A stretch of DNA of 64,000 nt from Aliarcobacter trophiarum LMG 25534. GTDB taxonomy: Bacteria; Campylobacterota; Campylobacteria; Campylobacterales; Arcobacteraceae. The translations under genes and the position numbers were made by a program. The notes beneath the pieces were generated by a model. That model made no database searches. It was given only the letters and a program-made list of their open reading frames with translations, and was not told the origin of the DNA. Shown in pieces: positions 33,799 through 42,353 of the stretch. Each line of letters starts with the position of its first letter. Position 1 is the stretch's first letter. The stretch lies in assembly GCF_003355515.1 (NCBI RefSeq), contig NZ_CP031367.1, positions 1,178,001-1,242,000 on the forward strand, given 5' to 3'.

Positions 33799-34872
33799 CT
33801 AATAAATCGTTACCTTATTTCGACCATCTTTTTTTGAACAGTACAAAGCTTCATCTGCTCTTTTAAATATACTCTCTTTTGTATCATTATCTTTAAAGAA
33901 TGTAGCACCTAAACTAATAGTTATATTTTTATCCAAGCCAAAATCATACTCTTGTACTTTTTTTCTTAATTTATCTGTTAAATTTTCTAAATTACTTTTA
34001 TCTAAATTCTTTACCAAAATCACAAACTCTTCTCCTCCAATTCTAAAAAGTTTATCTGTTTTCCTTATATTCACTGCTATAAGATTTACTAAATCTTTTA
34101 GAACTGTATCTCCAGCTTTATGTCCAAGAGTATCATTTATGTTTTTAAAAAAATCTATATCAAAAATAATAAAAGCTACACTATTTTTATATCTTAAAAA
34201 GGCCTCTAATTCATTCTCCATATACTCATTATAAACATTTCTATTATAAGCATTTGTAAGTGGGTCAACTCTACTTAAAATCTCCAATTTTTTTCTTATA
34301 AACTTATTTATTATAAAAATTACAAAAAGTATTAAAAAAAACTCAAAAGCAAATATTATAAAGCTAAATTTAAATATATAAGTTTTTTGTGTAGCTATAG
34401 TTGAAAGAGTATTCATTAAATTTTCACTTAAAAACCAAAACTCTTCACTTTTCAATAAAACAAGCTCTTGGTTTTTATTTGAATGATCATCTGAATAAAT
34501 TTTTAGAGCCTCTTTTAACTCCTCCCAATTACTAGATAAAAGAGTAATCATTTCTAAATAGTTTTGCATTGTTAAAGAGTCTAGATTATAATTAGATTTA
34601 TCTAAAATTTTTTGAAAAATTTCATCAACTCTTTTTATATCACTTTTATAATCTTTTTGTGCGAATTCAAGCTTTACAACTCTTTGAACTCCACTTCTTA
34701 TCTTTCCAGTTGTATTAATAAGTCTGGCATCATTTTCTATTTGATTCATAGCATATTTTATAAAAAAGGTATTTAAAGAGATTATGATAATATGAAAAGA
34801 TACAATAGAGATAAGAACAAATCCAATACCAACTTTTTGGAAAGTTCTTTTACAAAAACTAATAAAAAACAT
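33799..34872 (-). CDS. Membrane-bound diguanylate cyclase with PilJ-type sensor
   Basis: The 357-residue protein has membrane segments at about 15-35 and 165-190 enclosing a helical periplasmic domain of the PilJ/NarX type (ARLINTTGKIRSGVQRVVKLE near residue 40). The C-terminal GGDEF domain (about 200-357) has the intact active site RIGGEEFVIL and an inhibitory site RKTD five residues before it. It should make cyclic-di-GMP with product inhibition. AAGGAG precedes the ATG. It lies 8 nt before the broken comEC, in the same direction. Confidence 0.92.
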   Translation of the reverse strand: MFFISFCKRTFQKVGIGFVLISIVSFHIIIISLNTFFIKYAMNQIENDARLINTTGKIRSGVQRVVKLEFAQKDYKSDIKRVDEIFQKILDKSNYNLDSLTMQNYLEMITLLSSNWEELKEALKIYSDDHSNKNQELVLLKSEEFWFLSENLMNTLSTIATQKTYIFKFSFIIFAFEFFLILFVIFIINKFIRKKLEILSRVDPLTNAYNRNVYNEYMENELEAFLRYKNSVAFIIFDIDFFKNINDTLGHKAGDTVLKDLVNLIAVNIRKTDKLFRIGGEEFVILVKNLDKSNLENLTDKLRKKVQEYDFGLDKNITISLGATFFKDNDTKESIFKRADEALYCSKKDGRNKVTIY

Positions 34873-35016
34873 AATATACTCCTTTTTTTAAGGATAGAGA
34901 GTATCTATATCTATTATATCTTTTTTTACTCTTTTTATTCTATCTTTAAGAGCTTTTAACACAAATTTAAGTATATTAAGCTCTTTATTTATAGATTTTA
35001 TAAGGTTATTTAAAAT

Positions 35017-36300
35017 ATGAAGAAATTTGATTATACAGCAATTAGTGATGATTGTGTAAAGTGTGGAAAATGTAAACCTGTTTGTACAATATTTAATATA
35101 AATCAAGATGAAGCAACAAGTCCTAGAGGTTTTATTGACCTCTTAGGAGCATATAAAAGAGATGAACTAGAACTTGATGAAAATGCAAAAAACATATTTG
35201 AATCATGTTTTTTATGTACAAACTGTGTTGAAGTTTGTCCAAATGACTTACCAACAGATATGATAATAGAGCAAGTACGTGCCGATATTGCAAAAAAATA
35301 TGGAATAGCTTGGTATAAAAGACTATTTTTCTTCCTTTTAAGACATAGAAAAATTATGGATTTTATGTCAAAACTAGGTTATATGTTCCAAACTTGCGGT
35401 ATTAAAATTGATGAAGAGAAGCAAAGTGCAACTCCTAGATTTTCTCTACCTATTATAAAAAAAGATAGAGCTTTACCATTTGCAGATAGTAAGAGCTTTT
35501 TAAATAAATATCCAGAAAATATTAGAGTAAAAGAGCAGAGTAATAAAAAGGGAAGAGTTGCAATTTTTATTGGATGTATGAGTAACTATACTTATACAAA
35601 TACAGGGGATAGTCTAGTAAAAATCCTAAAAAAACTAGATTTAGATATTTTTATTCCAAAAAAACAACTCTGTTGTTCTGCACCTGCATATTTTACAGGT
35701 GCTTTTGATACTGTTGATTATTTAACTAAAAAAAATATTACATATTTTGAAGAGTGGATAGATGAAGTTGATGCAGTAATTATTCCAGAAGCTACTTGTA
35801 GTGCTATGATAAATAAAGATTGGGAACATTACTTACATGATCAACCAGACTGGAAAGAAAGAGCAATCAATCTATCAAAAAAGATATTCTTAGCTACAAA
35901 ATGGCTAGAAAATAACACTGAACTAAAAAATTTATTAGCAAAAAGTGGTAAAAAATTTGATCAAATGGTAACTTATCACGACCCATGTCATGCTAAAAAA
36001 ATGCAAGGTGTTTGGAAAGAGCCAAGAGAGCTTTTAAAACAAAACTATGTTTTGAAAGAGATGAGTGATTCAAATAGATGTTGTGGTTTTGGTGGAGTTA
36101 CTATGCAAACAGAGAAATTTAGTTTTGCAAAAGCTGCTGGTGCTCCAAAAGCAGCAATGATTAGAGATACAAAGGCTCAAATAGTAAGTGCTGAGTGTAG
36201 TGCCTGTAGAATGCAAATAACTGATAGTTTATGGAGAGCTGATGTTGATGTAGTGTTTAAAAATCCTATTGAGTTAATAGCTGAAGCTTTGGAAGATTAA
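35017..36300 (+). CDS. Iron-sulfur oxidoreductase subunit, GlcF/GlpC-like
   Basis: The 427-residue protein has two N-terminal 4Fe-4S motifs (C13, C16, C19, C23 and C64, C67, C70, C74) and two CCG domains (LCCSAPAYFTGAF near residue 220 and NRCCGFGG near 350). This layout is that of GlcF, GlpC and heterodisulfide-reductase-D-like proteins, which pass electrons from a 2-hydroxyacid dehydrogenase to quinone. No dehydrogenase flavoprotein gene is adjacent, so the partner is unknown. It is followed 4 nt later by lgt. It is divergent from the cyclase gene across 144 nt. Confidence 0.88.
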   Translation: MKKFDYTAISDDCVKCGKCKPVCTIFNINQDEATSPRGFIDLLGAYKRDELELDENAKNIFESCFLCTNCVEVCPNDLPTDMIIEQVRADIAKKYGIAWYKRLFFFLLRHRKIMDFMSKLGYMFQTCGIKIDEEKQSATPRFSLPIIKKDRALPFADSKSFLNKYPENIRVKEQSNKKGRVAIFIGCMSNYTYTNTGDSLVKILKKLDLDIFIPKKQLCCSAPAYFTGAFDTVDYLTKKNITYFEEWIDEVDAVIIPEATCSAMINKDWEHYLHDQPDWKERAINLSKKIFLATKWLENNTELKNLLAKSGKKFDQMVTYHDPCHAKKMQGVWKEPRELLKQNYVLKEMSDSNRCCGFGGVTMQTEKFSFAKAAGAPKAAMIRDTKAQIVSAECSACRMQITDSLWRADVDVVFKNPIELIAEALED

Positions 36301-36304
36301 ATTT

Positions 36305-37120
36305 ATGGAATTTTGGCAAAACATCTACTCTCATTTTAATCCTGTGGCTTTCTCTATAGGTGAGATACAAGTCCACTGGTATGGAATTATGTATGCAATG
36401 GCTCTTTTAAGTGCTATTTTTATTGCAAAATGGTTTATAAAATACGACAATATAAATATTAAAGATGATATTTTTGATTCATATATTTGGTGGGCTGAAA
36501 TTGGTGTAATTTTAGGAGCTAGATTTGGATATATTTTATTTTATGACCCAAATAGTTTTTACTATCTTACAAATCCTTGGCAAATCTTTAATCCTTATGT
36601 AAATGGAACTTATGTTGGAATATCAGGGATGAGTTATCATGGAGCATTTATAGGATTTATAGTTGCTAGTTTACTATTTTGTAAAAGAAAAAATATTAAT
36701 TTTTGGTTTATAACAGATATTGCAGTTTTAGGAGTAAGTGCAGCATATATTTTTGGAAGAGTTGGAAACTTTTTCAATCAAGAGTTAGTTGGTCGTGTTA
36801 CAGATGTTCCTTGGGCTATTTATGTAAATGGTGTTTTAAGACACCCTTCTCAACTATATGAGGCATTTTTAGAAGGTGTTGTAGTATTCTTAATACTTTT
36901 ATACTTTAGAAATAGAAAAAAATTTGATGGGCAGCTAGCTTTAATGTATGGTATTTTTTATACAATAGCAAGAATTATTGCAGAAACTTACAGACAACCT
37001 GATGCTCAAATTGGATTTTTAGTTGGAAATTGGCTAACAATGGGGATGTTACAATCATTTGCTATACTATTTGTTTGTATATCTTTATATGTTTATAAAA
37101 CAAAAGAGATGTTAAAATAA
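36305..37120 (+). CDS. lgt: Phosphatidylglycerol--prolipoprotein diacylglyceryl transferase
   Basis: This 271-residue inner-membrane enzyme attaches diacylglycerol to the lipobox cysteine of prolipoproteins. Seven helices and the family motifs are visible: IQVHWYGIMY, GVILGARFGYILFYD, MSYHGAFIGF, the signature GRVGNFFNQELVGRVTDVPW and RHPSQLYEAF. The start follows the Fe-S gene by 4 nt. Its substrates include the lipoproteins at 11.3-14 kb and 19.4 kb. A strong hairpin overlaps its last codons. Confidence 0.97.
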   Translation: MEFWQNIYSHFNPVAFSIGEIQVHWYGIMYAMALLSAIFIAKWFIKYDNINIKDDIFDSYIWWAEIGVILGARFGYILFYDPNSFYYLTNPWQIFNPYVNGTYVGISGMSYHGAFIGFIVASLLFCKRKNINFWFITDIAVLGVSAAYIFGRVGNFFNQELVGRVTDVPWAIYVNGVLRHPSQLYEAFLEGVVVFLILLYFRNRKKFDGQLALMYGIFYTIARIIAETYRQPDAQIGFLVGNWLTMGMLQSFAILFVCISLYVYKTKEMLK

Positions 37121-37131
37121 ACATCTCTTTT
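37102..37131. terminator. Bidirectional terminator at the lgt 3' end
   Basis: A perfect 12-bp stem AAAAGAGATGTT/AACATCTCTTTT (37102-37113 with 37120-37131) with a 6-nt loop overlaps the lgt stop codon. T-rich tails occur on both strands, so it also serves the converging small gene at 37134. Confidence 0.8.
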
Positions 37132-37133
37132 AT

Positions 37134-37349
37134 CTATTTATTTAGTTTTATATGATTTTTATAAGAAGTTGGAACTATCTTATATAATTTTGCATTTGCA
37201 AGATCTTGTAGAAACTTTGGTTCAACTTCATGTAAAGCTATAATATCAACAAATCCATCATCCATATACCAGCCTCTGCCTGTATCTACAATTTTCTCAT
37301 CTTTAAATAACTCTACAAGCTCTTCTTTTGAAACAATCAATTCTTGCAA
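37134..37349 (-). CDS. Hypothetical 71-residue protein
   Basis: The protein is soluble and acidic, with MDDGFVDIIALHEVEPKFLQDL in the middle; I recognise no domain. It starts at a TTG with AAGG 8 nt upstream and follows the orphan regulator gene by 13 nt, so both are probably on one transcript ending at the lgt terminator. The composition is protein-like and there is no overlapping alternative gene, which is why I keep it. Confidence 0.55.
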   Translation of the reverse strand: MQELIVSKEELVELFKDEKIVDTGRGWYMDDGFVDIIALHEVEPKFLQDLANAKLYKIVPTSYKNHIKLNK

Positions 37350-37362
37350 ATCTTAGGCCTTT

Positions 37363-38061
37363 TTATTTTTTTAAAAGATCTATAGTATATCCTCTACTAG
37401 AGTGATTTCTTACTATTTCATAATATGTTTTTTGTCTTATCTTATTTACAATATTTCTCATAGTATAAATAGACATCTCTTTACCTTTCCATACTACATC
37501 TTTTATAGTATCATAACTAGTTATTTCATCTCTTTTTTCTATTAAAAGTTTTAAAAATCCTTTTTCAAGTCTAGTAAAGTCTATCATAACTCCACCTTTT
37601 TTGAAAAACTGGTCTCTATACTCATCAAAATATACACCATTACCAAGCTCTACTTTATCAGTTCTTTTTGTTTGATTTATACACATAATAATTGCTAATT
37701 TTAAATTCATTGGGTTAAAAGGTTTTAATAAAAATGTGTATGCTTGTATATTTACAGCTTTAGAGATATATTCTTCATCACTTATTGATGAAACAACAAT
37801 TTTTGGAGTTAATGCTAATAAGCTATTTGCTTTTGCAGCTATTTTAGTAAAACTCTCTTTTGCTATATCCATATCAACAACAACCACATCATTAAAAGAT
37901 ATACTTTTATAATTAATAGTATCTCTAGTTGAAATGATTTTTACCTCTTTAAAATCAGAATAGAACTCTTTAAGCTCTTGTTCATTAAAAATTTCATCAT
38001 CACTTACGATGATGATTTTTGTATTACTGATTTTTCTTATACTCTTCATATTTTTTTCCAT
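37363..38061 (-). CDS. Orphan OmpR-type response regulator with divergent receiver
   Basis: The 232-residue protein has a weakly conserved receiver domain (about 14-125) and a winged-helix domain (about 135-232, ending HSSRGYTIDLLKK). Key receiver residues are still present: acids D21-D22, a phosphoacceptor Asp in VVVVDMD (D63 or D65), Ser in VVSSIS and Lys in FLLKPF. No kinase gene is adjacent. A second Met at residue 5 is an alternative start. Possible inputs are a distant kinase or non-phosphorylation signals. Confidence 0.82.
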   Translation of the reverse strand: MEKNMKSIRKISNTKIIIVSDDEIFNEQELKEFYSDFKEVKIISTRDTINYKSISFNDVVVVDMDIAKESFTKIAAKANSLLALTPKIVVSSISDEEYISKAVNIQAYTFLLKPFNPMNLKLAIIMCINQTKRTDKVELGNGVYFDEYRDQFFKKGGVMIDFTRLEKGFLKLLIEKRDEITSYDTIKDVVWKGKEMSIYTMRNIVNKIRQKTYYEIVRNHSSRGYTIDLLKK

Positions 38062-38213
38062 TTTTTACTCTCTATAAATAATTTAATATACGAAATAATA
38101 ACAAAAAAATGTTTTAATGTCAAAATAATTTGTATTTTTTAATAATAAATTCTAAAACTTCCATATTTTAAACATTAGAGTCACCTTACAGTTTATCAAT
38201 ATATGATATTTGT

Positions 38214-38219
38214 TATAGT
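38214..38219 (+). promoter_or_regulatory. -10-like box for the DUF234 gene
   Basis: TATAGT in the context TTGTTATAGTAG lies 40 nt before the start at 38259. The 197-nt gap to the divergent regulator gene is otherwise AT-rich, with runs of A and T and no other recognised element. Confidence 0.45.
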
Positions 38220-38258
38220 AGAATCAATTTTTTTAAAAGATAAGGAATCACAACTACT

Positions 38259-39134
38259 ATGATAATATTAGAAAAATCTCCAAAAGAGCTATTTAGACAT
38301 TTTTGTAAAATAAACAATATAGAAAATATGCAAATTGCAGTTAAATACTTCTCTGTATTTGGTGGGCTTGATATAGAAATTGACACATCAAAACCTATTT
38401 TAGAACTAATTGAAAAACATATCTTAAATAACTATAACTATCTTAGAAGTGAAGTAAATAGCCTAACTGGTGGATACCATGTAGAACATGCAATTCTTTC
38501 AGGAATTGCTCTAGGAGATAGGAAAACAACAAATGCATTCAAAAGAGCTCATGTTAGTTTTGAAGAGGGAAGTAAATGTGTAGATAACCTTTATGAAAAA
38601 GAGATTATAGATATTGACTCTTCTGAACATTTTTTATTAGGGAAAAGAGGTGATTCTAAAATTGCACAAAAACTACTCTTTACTAACCCTTTTCTTAGAT
38701 TTTGGTTTGCATTTGTATCTCCAATTTATAAAGGGATTAAAGATGGAAACTATGAAGAGTTTAAAACAAAGTTTCAAGGAAGAGAGGCAGATTTTAGCGA
38801 TTTTATATTTGAAGAGTTAGCTTTAACTTTTATAAAAAATAGTTTTTTAGAAGACCCTATAAAACAACATGGGCAATATTGGGATGAAAAGATACAAATT
38901 CCAATAGTAGCAAAAACAGTTTCAGGAAAAATAGTAGTTGGATTTTGTAAATATAGTGATAATAAAATTAAAAAAAGTGAGTTAAACAGATTTTTAGAAG
39001 ATTTAAAAAATGCCGATATAAGTGCAGATATTATTGTTATATTCTCAAAGAGTGGTTATTCAAATGAGCTTAAACAACTAAAAAGCAACTCTTTAATGCT
39101 TTTTACTATAAGAAATTTCAACTCTATAATTTAA
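38259..39134 (+). CDS. DUF234-type protein (C-terminal half of DEXX-box ATPases)
   Basis: The 291-residue protein has a winged-helix-like N-terminal part (LTGGYHVEHAILSGIALGDRKT) and a DUF234 domain (about 135-290): NPFLRFWFAFVSPIY, FIFEELALTFI and a nuclease-like strand pair IPIVAKTVSGKIVVGFCKY. In archaea and many bacteria this domain follows a P-loop ATPase; here no Walker motif is present, so it stands alone. PD-(D/E)XK nuclease fold has been suggested for the domain. The function is not known. Confidence 0.72.
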   Translation: MIILEKSPKELFRHFCKINNIENMQIAVKYFSVFGGLDIEIDTSKPILELIEKHILNNYNYLRSEVNSLTGGYHVEHAILSGIALGDRKTTNAFKRAHVSFEEGSKCVDNLYEKEIIDIDSSEHFLLGKRGDSKIAQKLLFTNPFLRFWFAFVSPIYKGIKDGNYEEFKTKFQGREADFSDFIFEELALTFIKNSFLEDPIKQHGQYWDEKIQIPIVAKTVSGKIVVGFCKYSDNKIKKSELNRFLEDLKNADISADIIVIFSKSGYSNELKQLKSNSLMLFTIRNFNSII

Positions 39135-39167
39135 ACTTAAAATTTGCAACTTAAAGAGACAAAATTA

Positions 39168-39173
39168 TATAAT
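39168..39173 (+). promoter_or_regulatory. -10 box for kdsB
   Basis: TATAAT lies 33 nt before the kdsB start, followed by AAAGAGAAAA as a weak ribosome-binding site. The gap between the genes is 71 nt. Confidence 0.55.
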
Positions 39174-39205
39174 CAAAATAAATTTAAAAACAAAGAGAAA
39201 ACAGT

Positions 39206-39928
39206 ATGATAATAATTCCTGCAAGATTAAATTCAAGTAGATTTGCAAATAAGATTTTAGTAGATATTTTTGGACTTCCTATGGTTATAAAAACTGCAAA
39301 ACAGGTTAGTTCTTTGGATAGAGTTGTAATTGCTACAGATACAAAAGAAGTTTATGATTTAGCAAAAGTGCATGGTTTTGAAGCAGTTATGACAAGTATT
39401 GAGCACAATAGTGGAACAGATAGAATAAATGAAGCTGTTAATAGTCTAAATATAAATGATGATGAAATTATTATAAATGTTCAAGCTGATGAACCATTTA
39501 TTGAAATTGATGTTGTAAAAGCTGTAATAAATAGAGTAAAAGAGATAAGAAATTGCCCAAATACTTTGATAACTTCTTGCTATAAGAAAATAGATAGCAA
39601 AAGTGCAAATGACCCAAATTTAGTAAAAGTAGTTCTAAATTCTCTTGAAGAAGCAATATATTTTTCAAGAGCAAAGATCCCATATCATAGAGATGGTGAA
39701 GAAAACTCTACATATTTTGGACATTTAGGAATTTATGGATTTACAAAGAAATCTTTAAATAAATTTTGTAGTTTAATCTCTTCAAAATTAGAAAATATAG
39801 AGAAGCTAGAGCAACTAAGAGCGATAGACAATGGTTATAAAATAGCCATGGTAGAAGTAAACTCTAAATCTTTTGGTATAGATACAAAAGAGGATTTAGA
39901 AAGAGCTTTAAATATATTTGCTAAGTAG
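39206..39928 (+). CDS. kdsB: 3-deoxy-manno-octulosonate cytidylyltransferase
   Basis: The 240-residue enzyme activates KDO with CTP to CMP-KDO for lipopolysaccharide core synthesis. The N-terminal nucleotide motif IIPARLNSSRFANKIL, VIATDT, and the metal-binding VQADEPFIE are present, as is HLGIYGFTKKSLNKF. Length is typical. It converges on lptB, another LPS gene, with a shared hairpin between the two. Confidence 0.96.
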   Translation: MIIIPARLNSSRFANKILVDIFGLPMVIKTAKQVSSLDRVVIATDTKEVYDLAKVHGFEAVMTSIEHNSGTDRINEAVNSLNINDDEIIINVQADEPFIEIDVVKAVINRVKEIRNCPNTLITSCYKKIDSKSANDPNLVKVVLNSLEEAIYFSRAKIPYHRDGEENSTYFGHLGIYGFTKKSLNKFCSLISSKLENIEKLEQLRAIDNGYKIAMVEVNSKSFGIDTKEDLERALNIFAK

Positions 39929-39942
39929 CTTAAAAAAAGAGA

Positions 39943-39968
39943 AAGATTTTATTAAAAATTAAAATCTT
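39943..39968. terminator. Hairpin between kdsB and lptB
   Basis: A 9-bp stem AAGATTTTA/TAAAATCTT (39943-39951 with 39960-39968) with an 8-nt loop overlaps the lptB stop. It is AU-rich and so only moderately stable; A/T runs flank it on both sides. Confidence 0.45.
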
Positions 39969-40674
39969 CTCCTAAATAGTGCTCTTTTACATTTATATCA
40001 TTTTTAATCTCTTCAGATGTTCCACTAGCAAGTAAACTTCCACTTTTCATAACATAAGCTCTATGACAAATTTGTAATGTCTCTCTTACATTATGATCCG
40101 TAATTAAAACCCCTATTCCTATCTTTGTAAGTTCATTTATTAAATCTTGAATATCTTTTACAGCAATTGGATCAACTCCAGCAAAAGGCTCATCTAATAG
40201 TAAAAATTTAGGTTTTGACACTAATGACCTAGCTATTTCAGTTCTTCTTCTCTCTCCACCAGAAAGAGAGATTCCCTTTCTTTGACGAATAGGCTCAATA
40301 TCAAGAAGCTCTAATAGCTCTTCAACTCTTCTATTTTGCTCATCCTTATCTTTTATTACAATTTCAGCTGCTAAAAGAAGATTGTCTTCTACACTTAAAT
40401 CTTTAAAAATTGATGACTCTTGTGGTAAATAGCCTATTCCTTTTAAAGCTCTTTTGTGAAGTGGCAAAGATGTGATATTCTCATCATCAAAAAAAACATC
40501 TCCACTTGTTGGTTTTACAAGACCACAAACTGTATAAAAAGTTGTAGTTTTACCAGCTCCATTTGGTCCTAAAAGTCCAACTATTTCACCTGAATTTATC
40601 TCTAAAGAGATTCCATGCAATATCTCAGTCTTTTTAATTCTTTTTTTAATATCAACAATTCTTAAATTATTCAT
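39952..40674 (-). CDS. lptB: LPS export ABC transporter ATP-binding protein
   Basis: The 240-residue ATPase powers transfer of LPS from the inner membrane through LptFG to the Lpt bridge. Walker A is GPNGAGKTT, the signature is LSGGERRRTEIARSL, and Walker B is FLLLDEPFAGVDP. The start YLPQESSIF Q-loop form is typical of LptB. It overlaps tsaE by 8 nt. It is the last gene of the S4-trpD-tsaE-lptB operon. Confidence 0.96.
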   Translation of the reverse strand: MNNLRIVDIKKRIKKTEILHGISLEINSGEIVGLLGPNGAGKTTTFYTVCGLVKPTSGDVFFDDENITSLPLHKRALKGIGYLPQESSIFKDLSVEDNLLLAAEIVIKDKDEQNRRVEELLELLDIEPIRQRKGISLSGGERRRTEIARSLVSKPKFLLLDEPFAGVDPIAVKDIQDLINELTKIGIGVLITDHNVRETLQICHRAYVMKSGSLLASGTSEEIKNDINVKEHYLGEDFNF

Positions 40675-41080
40675 CTATTTTATACAACCTTTTATCATCA
40701 TTTTTAAAAATATTTATAATAACCACATCAAAACCATAGTCATTTAAAATATTTTCTAACTTAGCATCTCCCCACTCTACAAAATGTAAACCACTCTTTT
40801 CAAACTCTTCAAGCATACCTAATGAGATAAATTCTTCCAAAGTTTTATTATATAAATCATAATGAAAAATATCTTCTCCATAAATTACTTGTAAGGAGAA
40901 AGTTGGAGAGTTTACAATATCTTTTAAATCCAAGCTCTTTACAAACTCTTTTACAAGTGTAGTTTTCCCACTTGCTAAGTCTCCTCTTAAAATAACAATG
41001 CAATCTCTATTTTCCAAAATAGATTTAAGACAAGTAATTAGGGGATCTAACTCTTTCTCTTCTAGTAAGAACTCTCTCAT
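40667..41080 (-). CDS. tsaE: tRNA threonylcarbamoyladenosine biosynthesis ATPase
   Basis: The 137-residue P-loop protein works with TsaB and TsaD in forming t6A at position 37 of tRNAs. Walker A is GDLASGKTTLVK, followed by NSPTFSLQVIYG and FHYDLYNK, and the GLHFVEWGD motif near residue 103. It begins at the base right after the trpD stop, and overlaps lptB. Confidence 0.95.
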   Translation of the reverse strand: MREFLLEEKELDPLITCLKSILENRDCIVILRGDLASGKTTLVKEFVKSLDLKDIVNSPTFSLQVIYGEDIFHYDLYNKTLEEFISLGMLEEFEKSGLHFVEWGDAKLENILNDYGFDVVIINIFKNDDKRLYKIDE

Positions 41081-42067
41081 TTAGCAACTAAGCCTTTGTG
41101 AAAACTTAATAATCTCTTCTAGCTTTCTCTTTGCATTTCCACCATTTATTGCATCTCTTGCTATTTCTATACCATCTTTAATATCTCTTGCTTTTCCATC
41201 TACAAGAAGAGCTACTGCTGCATTTAAAAGAACAATATCTAGTTTTGCACCTTTTTGTTTTCCATTTAATATATCTCTTGTTATTTGTGCATTTATATCT
41301 GGTCCAGCACCTACTATATCATCTTTTGAGGCAATTTTAAAACCATAATCAATAGGATTTATAATCAAATCTTTAAGCTTTCCATTCTCCAAAAATGTAG
41401 CATATGTTATACTTGAGATTGAAACTTCATCCATCCCATCATCACTTGATAAAACCATAGCCCTTTTACAACCTAACATATCAAGAGCTGTCGCAATCTT
41501 ATTTATAAAATCTTTAGTATAAACTCCTAAAACTATCTTTTCAACTCCAGCAGGACTACATAGTGGTCCAATTATATTCATAATAGTTCTATGGTCTATT
41601 GTTTTTCGTACAGGTGTTATATATTTCATTGCAGGATGATGATTTGCAGCAAACATAAATCCAAAACCAGTCTCTTCCAGCATTTTAGCAGTATCTTCCA
41701 AACTTAAATTTAGATTTATTCCAAGTGCTTCTAACATATCAGCACTTCCACTTTTACTTGTAACACTTCTATTTCCATGCTTTGCAACAAAGCAGCCAAC
41801 ACTTGCTAAAAGTATAGAAACCGTACTTGAAATATTAAAACTATAACTTTTATCTCCACCAGTTCCTACAATATCAATAGCTTTTTCTCTTAAACTCTCA
41901 CTTATTGGAAGTGGTATTACAAAATCTCTCATAGAACTAGCAGCACCTGCTAATTCACTAGCAGTCTCTCCTCTTTCATAAAGAGCTAAAAAATAATCTC
42001 TTATTTCATTATGAGATAATTTATCTTCAAAAATCTCATCAAATTTCACTTTTGTCTCTAAAAACAT
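41081..42067 (-). CDS. trpD: Anthranilate phosphoribosyltransferase
   Basis: The 328-residue enzyme transfers phosphoribose to anthranilate in tryptophan synthesis. The PRPP-binding GTGGDKSYSFNIS, the KHGNRSVTSKSG active-site loop and HHPAMKYITPVRK are all seen. The gene is not with other trp genes here, but in a tight operon of unrelated functions, each abutting the next (S4 gene stop TAG directly followed by its ATG). Confidence 0.95.
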   Translation of the reverse strand: MFLETKVKFDEIFEDKLSHNEIRDYFLALYERGETASELAGAASSMRDFVIPLPISESLREKAIDIVGTGGDKSYSFNISSTVSILLASVGCFVAKHGNRSVTSKSGSADMLEALGINLNLSLEDTAKMLEETGFGFMFAANHHPAMKYITPVRKTIDHRTIMNIIGPLCSPAGVEKIVLGVYTKDFINKIATALDMLGCKRAMVLSSDDGMDEVSISSITYATFLENGKLKDLIINPIDYGFKIASKDDIVGAGPDINAQITRDILNGKQKGAKLDIVLLNAAVALLVDGKARDIKDGIEIARDAINGGNAKRKLEEIIKFSQRLSC

Positions 42068-42316
42068 CTAATTTACCCTTTGTACATACTCATCTATTTT
42101 TGATTTTGGTGTTGATTTCGTTGTTGGAATTTGAATAATTTTAAACTTCTCACTATTTTCAAGATATTTTATTTCAATAATATCCCCAACTTTTACCTCT
42201 TTTGCTTTTTTTACTGCAATATCATTTAGAAAAACAACTTTGTGTTCCAGCATATCTTCAGCAACGGCTCTTCTTTTTGTTATATTTACGGCATTTAAAA
42301 ATTTATCTATTCTCAT
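42068..42316 (-). CDS. S4-domain RNA-binding protein (Hsp15-like)
   Basis: The 82-residue protein consists of an S4 domain: MRIDKFLNAVNITKRRAVAEDML, then VFLNDIAVKKAKEVKVGDIIEI. Relatives bind rRNA on stalled 50S subunits (Hsp15/RqcP type) or act as RNA-binding accessories. It is the first gene of the trpD-tsaE-lptB run, with no gap to trpD. Confidence 0.88.
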   Translation of the reverse strand: MRIDKFLNAVNITKRRAVAEDMLEHKVVFLNDIAVKKAKEVKVGDIIEIKYLENSEKFKIIQIPTTKSTPKSKIDEYVQRVN

Positions 42317-42353
42317 AAAAAAGATTATAACAAATTTAAACTAAAATGATTTT

